From contig DUSC01000281.1 of assembly GCA_012842935.1 (NCBI GenBank), positions 1 to 52,217 on the forward strand: 52,217 nucleotides of DNA, written 5' to 3'. The stretch comes from Hyphomicrobiales bacterium (lineage in GTDB: Bacteria; Pseudomonadota; Alphaproteobacteria; Rhizobiales; Rhizobiaceae). Shown here piece by piece: positions 1 through 9,119 of the stretch. The translations under genes were made by a program, and so were the position numbers. Position 1 is the stretch's first letter. Each line of letters starts with the position of its first letter. Under the pieces are notes generated by a model. That model made no database searches. It had not been told where the DNA came from and worked only from the letters and a program-made list of their open reading frames with translations.

Positions 1-123
1 CTCAGAAAGGCCGCCGAGCGCACCGTCGACGGCCTCTGGAACGCCATCGGCCGCATCATCGACCTCTTCACCCCGGCAGAATGCCGAAACTACTTCGCTG
101 CCGCAGGTTACGATGCAACGTGA
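1..123 (+). CDS. IS630-family transposase, C-terminal fragment (cut by window edge)
   Basis: The first 40 codons of the window read in frame to a TGA at 121-123 and end in [18 protein letters not shown]. This tail is characteristic of IS630-family (DDE) transposases common in rhizobial genomes. Only the extreme C-terminus is present; the catalytic DDE domain lies upstream of the window, so intactness cannot be judged. The right end of the element probably lies within about 20 bp of the stop, near the CTAG at 136-139. IS630-type elements insert at TA and often at CTAG. The reading frame continues directly into a permease-like remnant, consistent with insertion into an older gene. Confidence 0.75.
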   Translation, partial: LRKAAERTVDGLWNAIGRIIDLFTPAECRNYFAAAGYDAT

Positions 124-126
124 TGG

Positions 127-255
127 GATTCGGCTCTAGCGGGACTGGGCGCCGTGGCCGTGGCCTTCGCGCTCTATCTCCCGGAAGGCATCTGGGGCGC
201 GATACAGAGGCGGACGGGTGTCGAAGTCATGCCGACGCACGTCGGACATCCCTGA
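127..255 (+). pseudogene. Remnant resembling the C-terminus of a branched-chain amino acid ABC permease (LivM type)
   Basis: Right after the transposase stop, the same frame stays open to a TGA at 253-255. It encodes a short hydrophobic segment followed by LYLPEGIWGAIQRRTGVEV. A hydrophobic helix followed by (F/Y)xPEG(L/I)WG and a basic tail is the usual end of LivM-family permeases. There is no start codon of its own and only about 43 codons are present. The simplest reading is a permease gene split by the IS630 element at its left. The 256-437 stretch beyond it shows no gene. It holds an imperfectly explained GC hairpin and then the convergent end of cbbX. The match is by eye and short, so confidence is moderate. 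Confidence 0.45.
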
Positions 256-275
256 TCGGCCAGAAGGCGCCGTTG

Positions 276-295
276 TCCGCCGCGTTCACGGCGGA
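276..295. terminator. GC-rich inverted repeat (possible transcription stop between remnant and cbbX)
   Basis: TCCGCCG at 276-282 and CGGCGGA at 289-295 form a perfect 7-bp stem with a 6-nt loop. It lies in the short gap between the permease remnant and the 3' end of the convergent cbb operon. No T-run follows on either strand, so it is at best a weak or Rho-assisted terminator. Confidence 0.3.
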
Positions 296-437
296 GCACG
301 TCCGCCGCGCGCCCGCGCCGGGCCGCGCGATCGGCGCGTTCGCAATTCTCCCGTGCGCGAATCCGGGATGGTGCGGTATTCCGGCGGTCAAGCTATGGCG
401 GCGCGAGGGATCGAAGGAAAGAGTCCCGTCACCTTCG

Positions 438-1364
438 TCACGATGGCGCGCCTGCCGCGGAAGCGGGTGAGGAGAAGACCCGGCTCGCCCGGATGTCGGC
501 ATCGCGGATCGTCGAGAGATCGTCCGCCGTGATCGGTCCGGAGGACGTCTCGAACAGGCGGTTCGCCTGGCGTAGCCGCGCGCGATCGAGCGCGTTGCGG
601 ATCGAGCGCGCGTTGGCGAAATGCGGCTGGGTGCGCCGACGCGCGATGTACTCGCTCATCGCTTGCCGCGCGCCGGCATCGAACGCGTAGTTCTGCCGCG
701 CAAGCATCGCCTCGGCGATCGTCAGCAGTTCGGCGTCCCCGTAGTCCGGGAAGTCGATGTGGTGCGCGATGCGCGAGCGGAATCCGGGGTTCGACTGGTA
801 GAACTTCTCCATGCGGTCCGCGTAGCCGGCGAGGATCACCACCAGATCGTCACGCTGGTTTTCCATCACCTGAAGAAGAATCTCGATCGCCTCCTGGCCG
901 TAGTCGCGCTCGTTGTCGGGCCGGTAAAGATAGTAGGCCTCGTCGATGAAGAGCACACCGCCCATCGCCTTCTTGAGGACCTCCTTGGTCTTCGGCGCTG
1001 TGTGGCCGATATACTGCCCGACGAGATCGTCGCGCGTCACCGACACCAGATGTCCCTTGCGAACGTAGCCGAGCCGGTGGAGCAGCCCGGCCATGCGCAG
1101 CGCCACCGTCGTCTTGCCGGTGCCGGGATTGCCGGTGAAGCTCATGTGCAGCGTCGGCGTCTGTGTCGAAAGGCCGAGCCTCCGGCGCGCGCGCTCGACG
1201 AGCAGAAGGGCCGCCGTCTCGCGGATACGCAATTTGACGGGCTTCAGGCCCGTCAGTTCGCGGTCGAGTTCTTCGAGGATTTCCGCGACGCCGGAATCGC
1301 GGAAATCCGCCGCGAGGTCGACGGCCGGCAGAGGATTGCCCGCCGAAATCGTCAGATCGGCCAT
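438..1364 (-). CDS. cbbX: CbbX, red-type RuBisCO activase (AAA+ ATPase)
   Basis: CbbX is the hexameric AAA+ activase that uses ATP to remodel inhibited red-type (form IC/ID) RuBisCO by pulling on the extended C-terminus of the large subunit. The 308-aa product is the normal family length. Walker A is GNPGTGKTT at residues 78-86, the pore-loop region contains YIGHT near residue 118, and Walker B is GVLFIDEA around 136-143. The gene starts 3 nt after the cbbS stop and is the last gene of the cbb operon, a common position for cbbX next to cbbLS. In several rhizobia a ribulose-phosphate epimerase gene follows cbbX. Here the operon ends instead, facing an IS-derived region. The identification is secure from motifs and context. 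Confidence 0.95.
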   Translation of the reverse strand: MADLTISAGNPLPAVDLAADFRDSGVAEILEELDRELTGLKPVKLRIRETAALLLVERARRRLGLSTQTPTLHMSFTGNPGTGKTTVALRMAGLLHRLGYVRKGHLVSVTRDDLVGQYIGHTAPKTKEVLKKAMGGVLFIDEAYYLYRPDNERDYGQEAIEILLQVMENQRDDLVVILAGYADRMEKFYQSNPGFRSRIAHHIDFPDYGDAELLTIAEAMLARQNYAFDAGARQAMSEYIARRRTQPHFANARSIRNALDRARLRQANRLFETSSGPITADDLSTIRDADIRASRVFSSPASAAGAPS

Positions 1365-1367
1365 GGC

Positions 1368-1757
1368 CTATCTCGCCGCTCTCCAGGAGTAGGTCTGGCT
1401 CCGTCCGCGCACGTCGGTACGAGTCATATCCAGGTGCGGCTCGACCGGCGGCCGGTTGACGATGAAGGACATGCGTACGGTTTCGAAGCCGCGCGTCGAA
1501 TCGAAGGCATTGACGCGGATATAGGAACTGCCCACGGCCTTGCGGCACTCGGCGAGTTCCAACATCACGCCCGCCGCGTCCCTCAGGTCGAACATGGGAT
1601 TGCCCCACATTTCCCAATAGGTGTTCCGCGGATGGGGGTCGTCGGTGTATTCCAACCCGATCGCCCAGCCGTTGCGCAGACAATATTCGATCTGCGCCGC
1701 TATCTGGTCGTCGGTCAGGTCGGGCAGAAACGAAAAGCAGCCCTGGGTGATGCGCAT
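1368..1757 (-). CDS. cbbS: Ribulose-1,5-bisphosphate carboxylase small subunit (form IC)
   Basis: This is the small subunit of the L8S8 RuBisCO holoenzyme in the cytoplasm. The 129-aa product starts MRITQGCFSFLPDLTDDQI and contains the conserved small-subunit segment around residues 30-55, including YTDDPHPRNTYWEMWGNPMF. The C-terminal extension (about residue 105 onward) is typical of red-type small subunits, where it forms a beta-hairpin in the central solvent channel. The ATG at 1757 is preceded by a purine-rich AAGGGA. The gene follows cbbL by 15 nt and precedes cbbX by 3 nt, so all three are almost certainly co-transcribed. Confidence 0.97.
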   Translation of the reverse strand: MRITQGCFSFLPDLTDDQIAAQIEYCLRNGWAIGLEYTDDPHPRNTYWEMWGNPMFDLRDAAGVMLELAECRKAVGSSYIRVNAFDSTRGFETVRMSFIVNRPPVEPHLDMTRTDVRGRSQTYSWRAAR

Positions 1758-1772
1758 GATCTTTGTCCCTTC

Positions 1773-4345
<2,573 letters not shown>

Positions 4346-4347
4346 GG

Positions 4348-4848
4348 TCAGGAAGGCTCCCGTTCGAATTGGTTTGGGGTGAGGGGGGGCTCCGGCAGCA
4401 GGGCCTGGAGATCCGGGATCCAGCTTGCCGGCACCGGGGGCAGGGGACCGGTGACGACGAAATAGTCAGCGAGGGCGCTGAGACGGAGCGCGAAGGACCG
4501 CGCCGCGCGCCGTGCGTCGCTATTGAAGCGCAGGTTCTCCATCAGCGCGATCTCCCCGGGGGCAAGGGCGGCGAGCCCGGCCTCGGCGCCGATGCCGACG
4601 CTTTCGGCGATGAAACGGACGGGGCGGCCGACGGCATGCGACAGGGGTTCGGCGAATGTGCGAAGACTGAGCGCAGGATTGAACTCGCCCACCGGATCGC
4701 CGTGCCCCGCAATCACGGCAATGCGGGCACCGGCGTCAGCCAGACGGCGGACCGTCTCGGTCAAGGCCGGATCGATGCCGGACGAGAAGGTGGCACGCAC
4801 GAGAACCGTACGGCCGGCAAGCGGACCGGTCGCGGTCGTTTCACCCAT
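4348..4848 (-). CDS. Phosphoglycerate kinase N-terminal-domain-like stub (probably catalytically inactive)
   Basis: The 166-aa product reads like the first domain of phosphoglycerate kinase only. [14 protein letters not shown] corresponds to the family LxGKRVLVRxDxNVP. It is followed by a counterpart of the AKVxxxSHxGRP segment ([12 protein letters not shown]), then [14 protein letters not shown] and [12 protein letters not shown], which matches PGE(V)xLLENxRF. It stops where the hinge and nucleotide-binding domain should begin; full PGK is about 390-400 aa. The substrate-binding Asp and Asn of RxDxN and the Arg of GRP are not kept, so kinase activity is not expected. The frame is uninterrupted, the ATG at 4848 overlaps the TGA of the cbbT remnant, and cbbA starts 2 nt later. 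It may be a decaying pgk left from a cbbT-(gap)-pgk-cbbA order, or a retained small non-catalytic protein. A longer in-frame start at 5022 was discarded because it runs through the cbbT remnant. Confidence 0.7.
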   Translation of the reverse strand: MGETTATGPLAGRTVLVRATFSSGIDPALTETVRRLADAGARIAVIAGHGDPVGEFNPALSLRTFAEPLSHAVGRPVRFIAESVGIGAEAGLAALAPGEIALMENLRFNSDARRAARSFALRLSALADYFVVTGPLPPVPASWIPDLQALLPEPPLTPNQFEREPS

Positions 4849-5080
4849 CGTCGCGTCCTCCCGCGAGCGCGATGGTGCGCGCGACGCGCTCCGCCGTGAT
4901 GCCGACGCGGCGGCCGTAGCGTGCGACCGGCGCGTCCACCACGTCCGCCATGCCCGTCGGCATGCCCGGACGTTCCCGGTTCGCCGTCCGGACCGCGTCA
5001 ATCGCCGGCGTACGGACGGCATCGGCCATCCGCGCCTTGACGGTTAGGGAGGCTGTAAGCGCAATGGGCCGAACGTGCAT
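4841..5080 (-). pseudogene. cbbT: Transketolase remnant: N-terminus fused to C-terminus by an internal in-frame deletion
   Basis: This 79-codon ORF sits exactly where cbbT belongs, between cbbP and the pgk-like stub. Residues about 13-47 (ARMADAVRTPAIDAVRTANR, then RPGMPTGMADVV) match the transketolase N-terminus, which is usually xRMANAIRxLAxDAVxxAxSGHPGMPMGMAD. The next residues (RYGRRVGITAERVARTIA) match the transketolase C-terminus (F/YGxxxGITAExVVxAA). About 580-600 codons of the usual ~660 are missing, yet the frame is preserved. The catalytic-site His of SGHPG is replaced (RERPG), so the stub has also drifted. A good Shine-Dalgarno AAGGAA lies 6 nt before the ATG and overlaps the cbbP stop. 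The stop overlaps the next start by 8 nt. It cannot be an active transketolase and may serve only to maintain translational coupling. Confidence 0.75.
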
Positions 5081-5090
5081 CTCTGGTTCC

Positions 5091-5963
5091 TTAAGTGAGC
5101 CGCCGCCGGCGTTCGATCAGCTGAAGGATGAGCGGTGTCAGGATGAGCTGCATGGCGAGGTCGAGCTTGTTGCCCGGCACCACGATCGAATTCGCCCGGC
5201 TCATGAACGAGTTGTCGATCATCGACAGGAGATAGGGGAAATCGATGCCGCGCGGGTTGGCGAAGCGGATGACCAGCATCGACTCGTCCGGTGTCGGTAT
5301 CCAGCGGGCGATGAACGGATTCGAGGTGTCGACGATCGGCACGCGCTGAAAATTGATGTTGGTCAGCGCGAACTGGGGCACGATGTGGCGGACGTAGTCC
5401 GGCATTCGCCGCAGGATGACGTCCATGACCGCTTCGGTCGAATAGCCGCGCGTCGAGCGGTCGCGATGGATCTTCTGTATCCACTCGAGGTTGATGACGG
5501 GCACGACGCCGATCTTAAGGTCGGCATGTCGGGCGAGGTCCACCTTGTCGGTGACGGCGCAGCCGTGCAGTCCTTCGTAAAAAAGAAGGTCGCTCTTGCC
5601 GAACTCGCGCCAGGGCGTGAACGTGCCCGGTGCGCAGCCGTGGAGCGCGGCTTCCTCGTCATCGTGGACGTAGGTCCGGGTGCGCCCCGTGCCCCTTCGG
5701 CCATACTCGGCGAAGATCTCCTCCAGGGTTTCGAGCTCGTTGGCGTCTGCGTTGAAATGGGTGAAGTTCGGATTGCCCCTACGTTCCTCCTCGGCGACCT
5801 TCTCCTTCATCGCCGCGCGGTCGTAGCGGTGAAAGGCGTCACCCTCGATGAAGGCCGCCTCGACATTCTCGCGCCGGAAGATCTGCTCGAAGATGCGCTT
5901 GACGGACGTCGTTCCGGCGCCCGACGAACCGGTGATCGAAATGATGGGATGCTTTGCAGACAC
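5091..5963 (-). CDS. cbbP: Phosphoribulokinase
   Basis: Phosphoribulokinase phosphorylates ribulose-5-phosphate with ATP to make the RuBisCO substrate. From the GTG at 5963 the product is 290 aa, the usual length of proteobacterial PRKs, and begins (M)SAKHPIISITGSSGAGTTS with the P-loop at residues 12-20. Further family segments are FIEGDAFHRYDR and the DLKIGVVPVINLEWIQKIHRD region. An upstream GTG at 5975 overlaps the cbbF stop, but 5963 aligns better with known CbbP N-termini and has a GAGG about 7 nt upstream, so it was chosen. The gene lies between cbbF and the cbbT remnant. Confidence 0.95.
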   Translation of the reverse strand: MSAKHPIISITGSSGAGTTSVKRIFEQIFRRENVEAAFIEGDAFHRYDRAAMKEKVAEEERRGNPNFTHFNADANELETLEEIFAEYGRRGTGRTRTYVHDDEEAALHGCAPGTFTPWREFGKSDLLFYEGLHGCAVTDKVDLARHADLKIGVVPVINLEWIQKIHRDRSTRGYSTEAVMDVILRRMPDYVRHIVPQFALTNINFQRVPIVDTSNPFIARWIPTPDESMLVIRFANPRGIDFPYLLSMIDNSFMSRANSIVVPGNKLDLAMQLILTPLILQLIERRRRLT

Positions 5964-5971
5964 GCCCCGCC

Positions 5972-7006
5972 TCACGCCCGGAAGAGGCCGCGATTGCCGA
6001 ACAGCGGCGAACGCTCGGCAATGACGCTGGGCTCGGTGTGGTAGCGGCCGATGCGCGCGACCTCCCGCGCTGCGCCGAAGACGAGCGGGGTACGCTGGTG
6101 CAAAGACGCGGGCGGCAGGTCGAGAATCGAGTAGATGCCGTCTGTCGCGGCGCCGCCCGCCTGCTCGATGAGCATCGCGATCGGGTTCGCTTCGTAGACG
6201 AGGCGAATCCGGCCGTTGGCATAGCCCCGGCGCGAATCGCCCGGATAGAGGAACACACCGCCGCGGACCAGGATCCGGAAGGCGTCGGCGACCAGAGAAG
6301 CGATCCAGCGCATGTCGAAGTCCTTCTCGCGGGGGCCGGCCGATCCCTTGAGGCAGTCGTCGACATAAAGGCGCACGGCCTCGTCCCAGTGGCGATAGTT
6401 CGAAGCGTTGATCGCGAATTCGTCGGTTTTCTCGGCAATCGACGGCCGTCCCGCCTCGACGAAGGTTCCAAGGCGCGACGAATGGACGAAGATGCGCGTG
6501 CCCGCGCCCAGCGTGAGCGCCAGCGCAAGTTGCGGCCCGTAGATGAAGAAGCCTGCGGCCAGCTGGTTTCTCCCCGCCTGCAGGAAACTCTGCGCCGGCT
6601 CGCCCGCCGCGGCCGGCAGGATGGAGAAGATCGTCCCGACGGGTGTGTTGATGTCGATGTTCGACGACCCGTCGAGCGGATCGATCGCGAGCGCGAGCGG
6701 CTCCGGGCCGTTGAGGTCGACGGCGCTGTCAAGCTCCTCCGAACCGTAGTGGCGAACCCCGGCCTGCCGCGCGGCAGCCAGGAACGCCTCATCCGCGCTG
6801 ACGTCGAGATGGCGCTGTAGTTGTCCGCTTGCGTTGCGGCCGCCGGGGACCGCTCCCAGGACGCTTGCGGAAGATTGCGCGACGAGCGCACGGGTCGCCA
6901 GCGCGGCCCTTGCGAGCACGCGAACCGTCTCCGTGACCGCGGCACGGTCGGGCGACTGGGAGTTCAGATAGGCGTCGAGCGTTGATGCGGACACCGGCTC
7001 CTCCAT
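5972..7006 (-). CDS. cbbF: Class I fructose-1,6-bisphosphatase / sedoheptulose-bisphosphatase
   Basis: This phosphatase removes the C1 phosphate from fructose-1,6- or sedoheptulose-1,7-bisphosphate in the regenerative part of the Calvin cycle. The 344-aa product contains the class I metal-binding signature at Asp109-Pro-Leu-Asp112-Gly-Ser-Ser, the upstream acidic pair near residues 90-91, and the substrate-binding GGVFLYPGDSRRGYANGRIR segment toward the C-terminus. It is the first gene of the cbb operon and is divergent from cbbR with a 98-bp intergenic control region. The ATG at 7006 (MEEPVSASTLDAYL) fits related proteins. Confidence 0.95.
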   Translation of the reverse strand: MEEPVSASTLDAYLNSQSPDRAAVTETVRVLARAALATRALVAQSSASVLGAVPGGRNASGQLQRHLDVSADEAFLAAARQAGVRHYGSEELDSAVDLNGPEPLALAIDPLDGSSNIDINTPVGTIFSILPAAAGEPAQSFLQAGRNQLAAGFFIYGPQLALALTLGAGTRIFVHSSRLGTFVEAGRPSIAEKTDEFAINASNYRHWDEAVRLYVDDCLKGSAGPREKDFDMRWIASLVADAFRILVRGGVFLYPGDSRRGYANGRIRLVYEANPIAMLIEQAGGAATDGIYSILDLPPASLHQRTPLVFGAAREVARIGRYHTEPSVIAERSPLFGNRGLFRA

Positions 7007-7104
7007 CGATTGGCGTCACGATCCGCCGCCATCCGATCACACCGGTATCGATAAGGAAATTTTAATCTATTTATTTATTGCATAAGATAAACTAACTTCA
7101 GGCA
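7007..7104. promoter_or_regulatory. Divergent cbbF/cbbR control region with CbbR (LysR-type) operator
   Basis: This AT-rich 98-bp gap stands out in GC-rich surroundings. It contains the dyad TTAT-N8-ATAA at 7075-7090 (TTATTGCATAAGATAA), which carries the T-N11-A core of LysR-type operators, next to further TTTATTTATT tracts. CbbR proteins usually bind between cbbR and the divergent cbb operon, activating the operon in response to Calvin-cycle metabolites and repressing their own gene. The dyad overlaps the likely cbbR promoter and lies upstream of cbbF transcription, as expected. Confidence 0.65.
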
Positions 7105-8046
7105 ATGAAGAACGTTACTCTCCGACAGCTCCGTGCGGTGGCCAGGATTGCCATCGACGGAAAAATCGTCAGCGCAGCCAAGCAGTTGGGACTGACGGCT
7201 CCGGCGGTGACACTGCAGCTCCAGGCGCTCGAGGACGAACTGGGCCTGGCCTTGTTCGACCGCCTCTCCGACGGCATGCGTCCGACTGCCGCAGGCCTGG
7301 CCGCCATCGAGGCAGCGAGGGCGATCGAGGAGCAGCTTCTCGCCTTGTCCGACCGGATCGAGGGGCTGAAAGGGCTGACGCGCGGCCATCTTCGGCTGGG
7401 CGTGGTTTCGACGGCGAAATATTTCGCCCCGAGAATCATCGCCGCCTTCGGGCGCGAACACCCGGGACTGGAGATCGATCTCAAGGTGGGGAATCGCGCC
7501 GAGATCATTCAGGCGCTCGACGCCCATGCGGTCGACATCGCCCTGATGGGGCGGCCGCCCAAGGACGTTCCCGTGCGCGCCCAGGTGTTCGGCGATCATC
7601 CGCTGGTCATCGTCTCTCCTCCCGATCACCCGTTGGCAGGAAAACGCGAAGTGTCACGCGAGCGGATCGCGGCGGAAAAGTTCCTCGTACGCGAGCCGGG
7701 TTCGGGGACGCGCATCTCGCTCGAGATCTTCTTCGCCGGCGTGGCTGGCAAGCTGGACAACATCGGTGTCGAGATGGGATCGAACGAGACCATCAAGCAG
7801 GCCGTGATGGCGGGGCTCGGGGTTGCCTTCATCTCGGCCCACACGATCGAGGCCGAGGTGCAGTCCGGACGTCTGGTGATTCTCGACGTGGAGGGCACGC
7901 CGATCCGACGGCAGTGGTTCGGAGTTGCGCGTGCCGATCGCAACGAAACGCCGGTGATGGCCGCGTTTTCGGCCTTCCTGGCGAAAAGGGGTGCGCAATT
8001 CCTGCCGGTCGCCGCCCCCCTCTATCGCGACACGCCTACCTCATGA
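7105..8046 (+). CDS. cbbR: CbbR, LysR-type regulator of the Calvin cycle operon
   Basis: The 313-aa product begins MKNVTLRQLRAVARIA. Its N-terminal winged helix-turn-helix (residues about 5-65, including AAKQLGLTAPAVTLQLQALE) is in the typical CbbR form, where TxPAVTxQLxxLE is the recognition helix. The C-terminal periplasmic-binding-protein-like effector domain (about 90-300) includes HLRLGVVSTAKYFAPRIIA and VREPGSGTR, both common in CbbR. It is divergent from cbbF. Effectors such as RuBP or NADPH are known for CbbR proteins but cannot be read here. The stop codon overlaps the end of the convergent iclR gene by 6 bp. Confidence 0.93.
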   Translation: MKNVTLRQLRAVARIAIDGKIVSAAKQLGLTAPAVTLQLQALEDELGLALFDRLSDGMRPTAAGLAAIEAARAIEEQLLALSDRIEGLKGLTRGHLRLGVVSTAKYFAPRIIAAFGREHPGLEIDLKVGNRAEIIQALDAHAVDIALMGRPPKDVPVRAQVFGDHPLVIVSPPDHPLAGKREVSRERIAAEKFLVREPGSGTRISLEIFFAGVAGKLDNIGVEMGSNETIKQAVMAGLGVAFISAHTIEAEVQSGRLVILDVEGTPIRRQWFGVARADRNETPVMAAFSAFLAKRGAQFLPVAAPLYRDTPTS

Positions 8047-8889
8047 TTTCCTGCCGCCGGGCTGTCGAGACAGCAGCGCGTCGGGTCGTTCCGAACCGTT
8101 TCGCCCGGAGACGATTTCGGCGCCCATGCGGTGCGAGAGCCGCGTGGCGATGCGTCGGACGTTGGCGATGATCTGCTCGCGCCTGTCATCCGACACGTCG
8201 TCGACGGGCAGGCTGACGGCAACGCCGGCGATCGGGCGGTTTCGCGAGTCGAGCACCGCGGCGCCGAAGCAGACGATCCCCTCCGCGACCTGCTCGTTGT
8301 CCAACGACCAGCCGGCGCGGCGGATCTCGTGCAACTCGGCCAGCAGAGCGTCGAGCGAGCGGACGCTCTTCGGCGTGCGCGGCGCCGGCAGACCGCCGGC
8401 GTAGAGCCGGCGAACCTCGAAGTCGCTCATGTGGGCGAGGAATGCCTTGCCGGTCGCCGTGAAGGCCGCAGGCAGGCGCATGCCTGCGCGGAACTCGATC
8501 AACGAATGCGAGACGGCCGAGTTGCGCGCCGCGATGTAGACGACTTCCGCGCCCTCGATCACGGTGAGCGTGATGGTGGCGCCGGGAAGCTCGGTCTCCT
8601 GGTCCCAGATCGACGCGAATTCGGCGGCGACGTCGGACTGCTCGGCGAAGGCGTTCGACCAGCGCATGACGTGCGGCCCGAGCTGGTAGCTCTGGTCCGG
8701 ACGTCGGATGAGCAGTTCGAGCCGGACCAGCGTGCTGCAAAGCGTATGGGCCGAACTCTTGGCGATGCCGAGATGGCGGGCGATCTCGCTGAGCGTCGGA
8801 TAGGTCTTGGCGCGCGCAGCGAAGTCGAGGATGCGCACACCCCGCTCAAGGGCTGGCACGAGCTTCGACCGGTCGACCTGTCCGTCCAT
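8041..8889 (-). CDS. IclR-family transcriptional regulator (BlcR/AttJ-like context)
   Basis: This 282-aa protein has an N-terminal winged helix (residues about 8-65: GVRILDFAARA, then LSEIARHLGIAKSSAHTLC) and a C-terminal IclR effector domain (about 80-270, with RLPAAFTATGKAFLAHM and EGIVCFGAAVLDSRNRPIAG). It is divergent from an iron alcohol dehydrogenase and a succinate-semialdehyde dehydrogenase. That order mirrors Agrobacterium blcR(attJ)-blcABC, where an IclR protein represses gamma-butyrolactone/hydroxybutyrate catabolism. The start at 8889 was chosen because an in-frame start at 8952 would run through a 10-bp inverted repeat that looks like the operator. The effector is inferred only. 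Confidence 0.85.
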   Translation of the reverse strand: MDGQVDRSKLVPALERGVRILDFAARAKTYPTLSEIARHLGIAKSSAHTLCSTLVRLELLIRRPDQSYQLGPHVMRWSNAFAEQSDVAAEFASIWDQETELPGATITLTVIEGAEVVYIAARNSAVSHSLIEFRAGMRLPAAFTATGKAFLAHMSDFEVRRLYAGGLPAPRTPKSVRSLDALLAELHEIRRAGWSLDNEQVAEGIVCFGAAVLDSRNRPIAGVAVSLPVDDVSDDRREQIIANVRRIATRLSHRMGAEIVSGRNGSERPDALLSRQPGGRKS

Positions 8890-8898
8890 GCGACCATC

Positions 8899-8927
8899 TT
8901 TGCGCACGCCAAGGCGACGTGCGCAAA
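8899..8927. promoter_or_regulatory. Perfect 10-bp inverted repeat just upstream of the iclR gene
   Basis: TTTGCGCACG at 8899-8908 and CGTGCGCAAA at 8918-8927 are perfect inverted repeats separated by 9 bp. The centre is about 24 bp upstream of the iclR ATG. The size and position suit an autoregulatory operator, bound as a dimer or tetramer. They also suit a hairpin in the iclR leader. Confidence 0.6.
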
Positions 8928-8953
8928 ACGCCCGCCTGCGTCGGCATTTCACC

Positions 8954-9016
8954 TTGACAGGCGTCTAGCACGGCGATTAGCGTTCCGTCCAATGAAAATC
9001 GTTCATCTAATTGAAC
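8954..9016 (+). promoter_or_regulatory. Candidate promoter and palindromic operator of the alcohol dehydrogenase/SSADH operon
   Basis: A consensus-like -35 TTGACA lies at 8954-8959. The -10 is weak (GATTAG at 8975-8980 or neighbouring). Downstream, GTTCA-N6-TGAAC at 9001-9016 is a perfect 5-bp-arm palindrome within an AT-rich stretch. It could be where the divergent IclR regulator blocks transcription. The leader to the ATG at 9120 is about 100 nt. Confidence 0.45.
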
Positions 9017-9119
9017 AAACCCATCCGAGCTTGCTGCCGCGGGCACGGAACCGTATGGGCCGAACGCCGTAACGTCGGCAATGTCGAGCTGGAGCGGCAG
9101 TCAGGGAGAGGAGACCCCG

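Noticed and set aside
4849..5022. N-terminal extension of the pgk-like stub to 5022
   Set aside because: The extra residues are Arg-rich and lie over the recognisable cbbT remnant in another frame.
5964..5975. GTG at 5975 as the cbbP start (overlap with the cbbF stop)
   Set aside because: The GTG at 5963 matches the family N-terminus and has a better-spaced GAGG, though 5975 cannot be fully excluded.
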